Shown here in pieces: positions 4,928 through 5,439 of a stretch of 5,439 bases of DNA. This stretch comes from Chlamydiota bacterium. Its GTDB lineage: Bacteria > Chlamydiota > Chlamydiia > Chlamydiales > JAJFMK01. The translations under genes were made by a program, and so were the position numbers. The stretch covers positions 1-5,439 of the forward strand of contig JAJFMK010000076.1 of assembly GCA_021772215.1 (NCBI GenBank), in the 5' to 3' direction. The notes beneath the pieces are model-generated. The model did not search any database, had not been told where the DNA came from, and saw only the letters and a program-made list of their open reading frames with translations. Position 1 is the stretch's first letter, and each line of letters begins with the position of its first letter.

Positions 4928-5439
4928 GCTTTTTCATCCCAGTAGGAGCTTAAACTCTTACTCTCAATCTCCTCGTGGAGTTTTTCGGTGAGCTGTGCCA
5001 AATCGATATCCCCCACAACGTTACCATTTCGTGTGCGAAGAGCTACCTCACCATTTTCCATCTCTTTGTCTCCAACCGTCAAGATATAGTTGACCTGAGA
5101 GACCTGCGCATTGCGCACCTTCTTGCTTACAGACTCCGCCGAGTCATCGACGGTCACTGTAAAGCCAGCAGCTTGTAGTTTCTCCTTCGCATCCCTAGCA
5201 AAGGGTAAGTGTCTATCAGCCACCGTCAAAATACGTATCTGTTCTGGACTAATCCAGAGCGGGAAGCGACCCGCAAAGTGTTCGATCAAGATTCCGAAGA
5301 AGCGTTCAACCGAACCCAAGATTGCTCTGTGTATCATGATGGGACGTTTTCTCACACCCTCTTTTGCGCTATATTCGAGATCAAACTTCTGCGGCAGCGC
5401 CATATCGAGCTGGATGGTGCCGCACTGCCAGGTTCTACC
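4924..5439 (-). CDS. thrS: Threonyl-tRNA synthetase, C-terminal part
   Basis: Partial gene: the last 171 codons are present and the 5' part lies beyond base 5439. The frame runs in from the window edge as RTWQCGTIQLDMALPQKFDLEY, typical of class II ThrRS. The catalytic motif 3 segment RPIMIHRAILGSVERFFGIL follows, with the His matching the zinc ligand H511 of E. coli. The rest is the anticodon-binding domain (HGTP_anticodon; FPLWISPEQIRILTVADRH onward). The enzyme charges tRNA-Thr with threonine. It is the first visible gene of the minus-strand run and its stop codon overlaps the parA ATG, so its promoter, outside the window, may drive the whole set. Confidence 0.96.
   Translation of the reverse strand, partial: GRTWQCGTIQLDMALPQKFDLEYSAKEGVRKRPIMIHRAILGSVERFFGILIEHFAGRFPLWISPEQIRILTVADRHLPFARDAKEKLQAAGFTVTVDDSAESVSKKVRNAQVSQVNYILTVGDKEMENGEVALRTRNGNVVGDIDLAQLTEKLHEEIESKSLSSYWDEKA

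Noticed and set aside
1..5439. Replication-origin features, CRISPR arrays, tRNA genes or insertion sequences
   Set aside because: I saw no cluster of DnaA boxes (TTATCCACA-like), no regularly spaced repeats, no tRNA cloverleaf and no transposase or terminal repeats, although reading by eye can miss weak cases.

Overview
This window is chromosomal DNA of a chlamydia-like bacterium (phylum Chlamydiota). The main reason is the minus-strand run thrS - parA - pGP6-D-like - CT584/Cpn0803-like, which as I recall is the order in Chlamydia trachomatis (CT581-CT584). pGP6-D and CT584 families are essentially confined to this phylum. Base composition looks to be in the upper 40s percent G+C, judged by eye from a few lines. 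That is higher than the human pathogen Chlamydiaceae and would fit an environmental lineage, but I cannot name a genus. The neighbours (hemG, ung, a small unknown gene, tatC-tatA) are not in the order I know from Chlamydiaceae.

Layout. At 1-400 (minus) lies the N-terminal part of a flavin-type protoporphyrinogen oxidase, cut by the window edge. It diverges from ung (427-1131, plus), with only 26 bp between the two start codons. Inside ung, at 975-990, is a perfect 16-bp palindrome that matches the bacterial chromosomal parS consensus. A well-formed sigma70/sigma66-type promoter overlapping a perfect 17-bp dyad then drives a 132-residue unknown protein (1202-1600) that may be a type III secretion chaperone-like protein. 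The 233-bp gap 1601-1833 separates convergent genes and holds a stem-loop, a T9 terminator candidate and a weaker terminator for the opposite strand. From 2881 down to 1834 (minus) run tatA (58 residues, GTG start, overlapping both neighbours) and tatC. Upstream of them on the same strand are CT584-like (2878-3417), pGP6-D-like (3422-4162), parA (4163-4927) and the C-terminal part of thrS (4924-5439, cut by the window edge).

How the genes fit together. The six minus-strand genes overlap or abut (gaps between -8 and +4 bp), so they look like one transcription unit with coupled translation: aminoacylation, DNA partition, a type III secretion-associated protein and a minimal Tat translocase. The parA/pGP6-D pair resembles the pgp5/pgp6 pair of the chlamydial plasmid. 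No parB is in the window, yet a parS site lies about 3.2 kb from parA. The most interesting signals are the parS palindrome in ung, which appears to coincide with a small lineage-specific loop insertion in the enzyme; the unusual TatC, with an enlarged first periplasmic loop and no TM4 glutamate/proline; and the promoter/operator-like dyad before the unknown gene.
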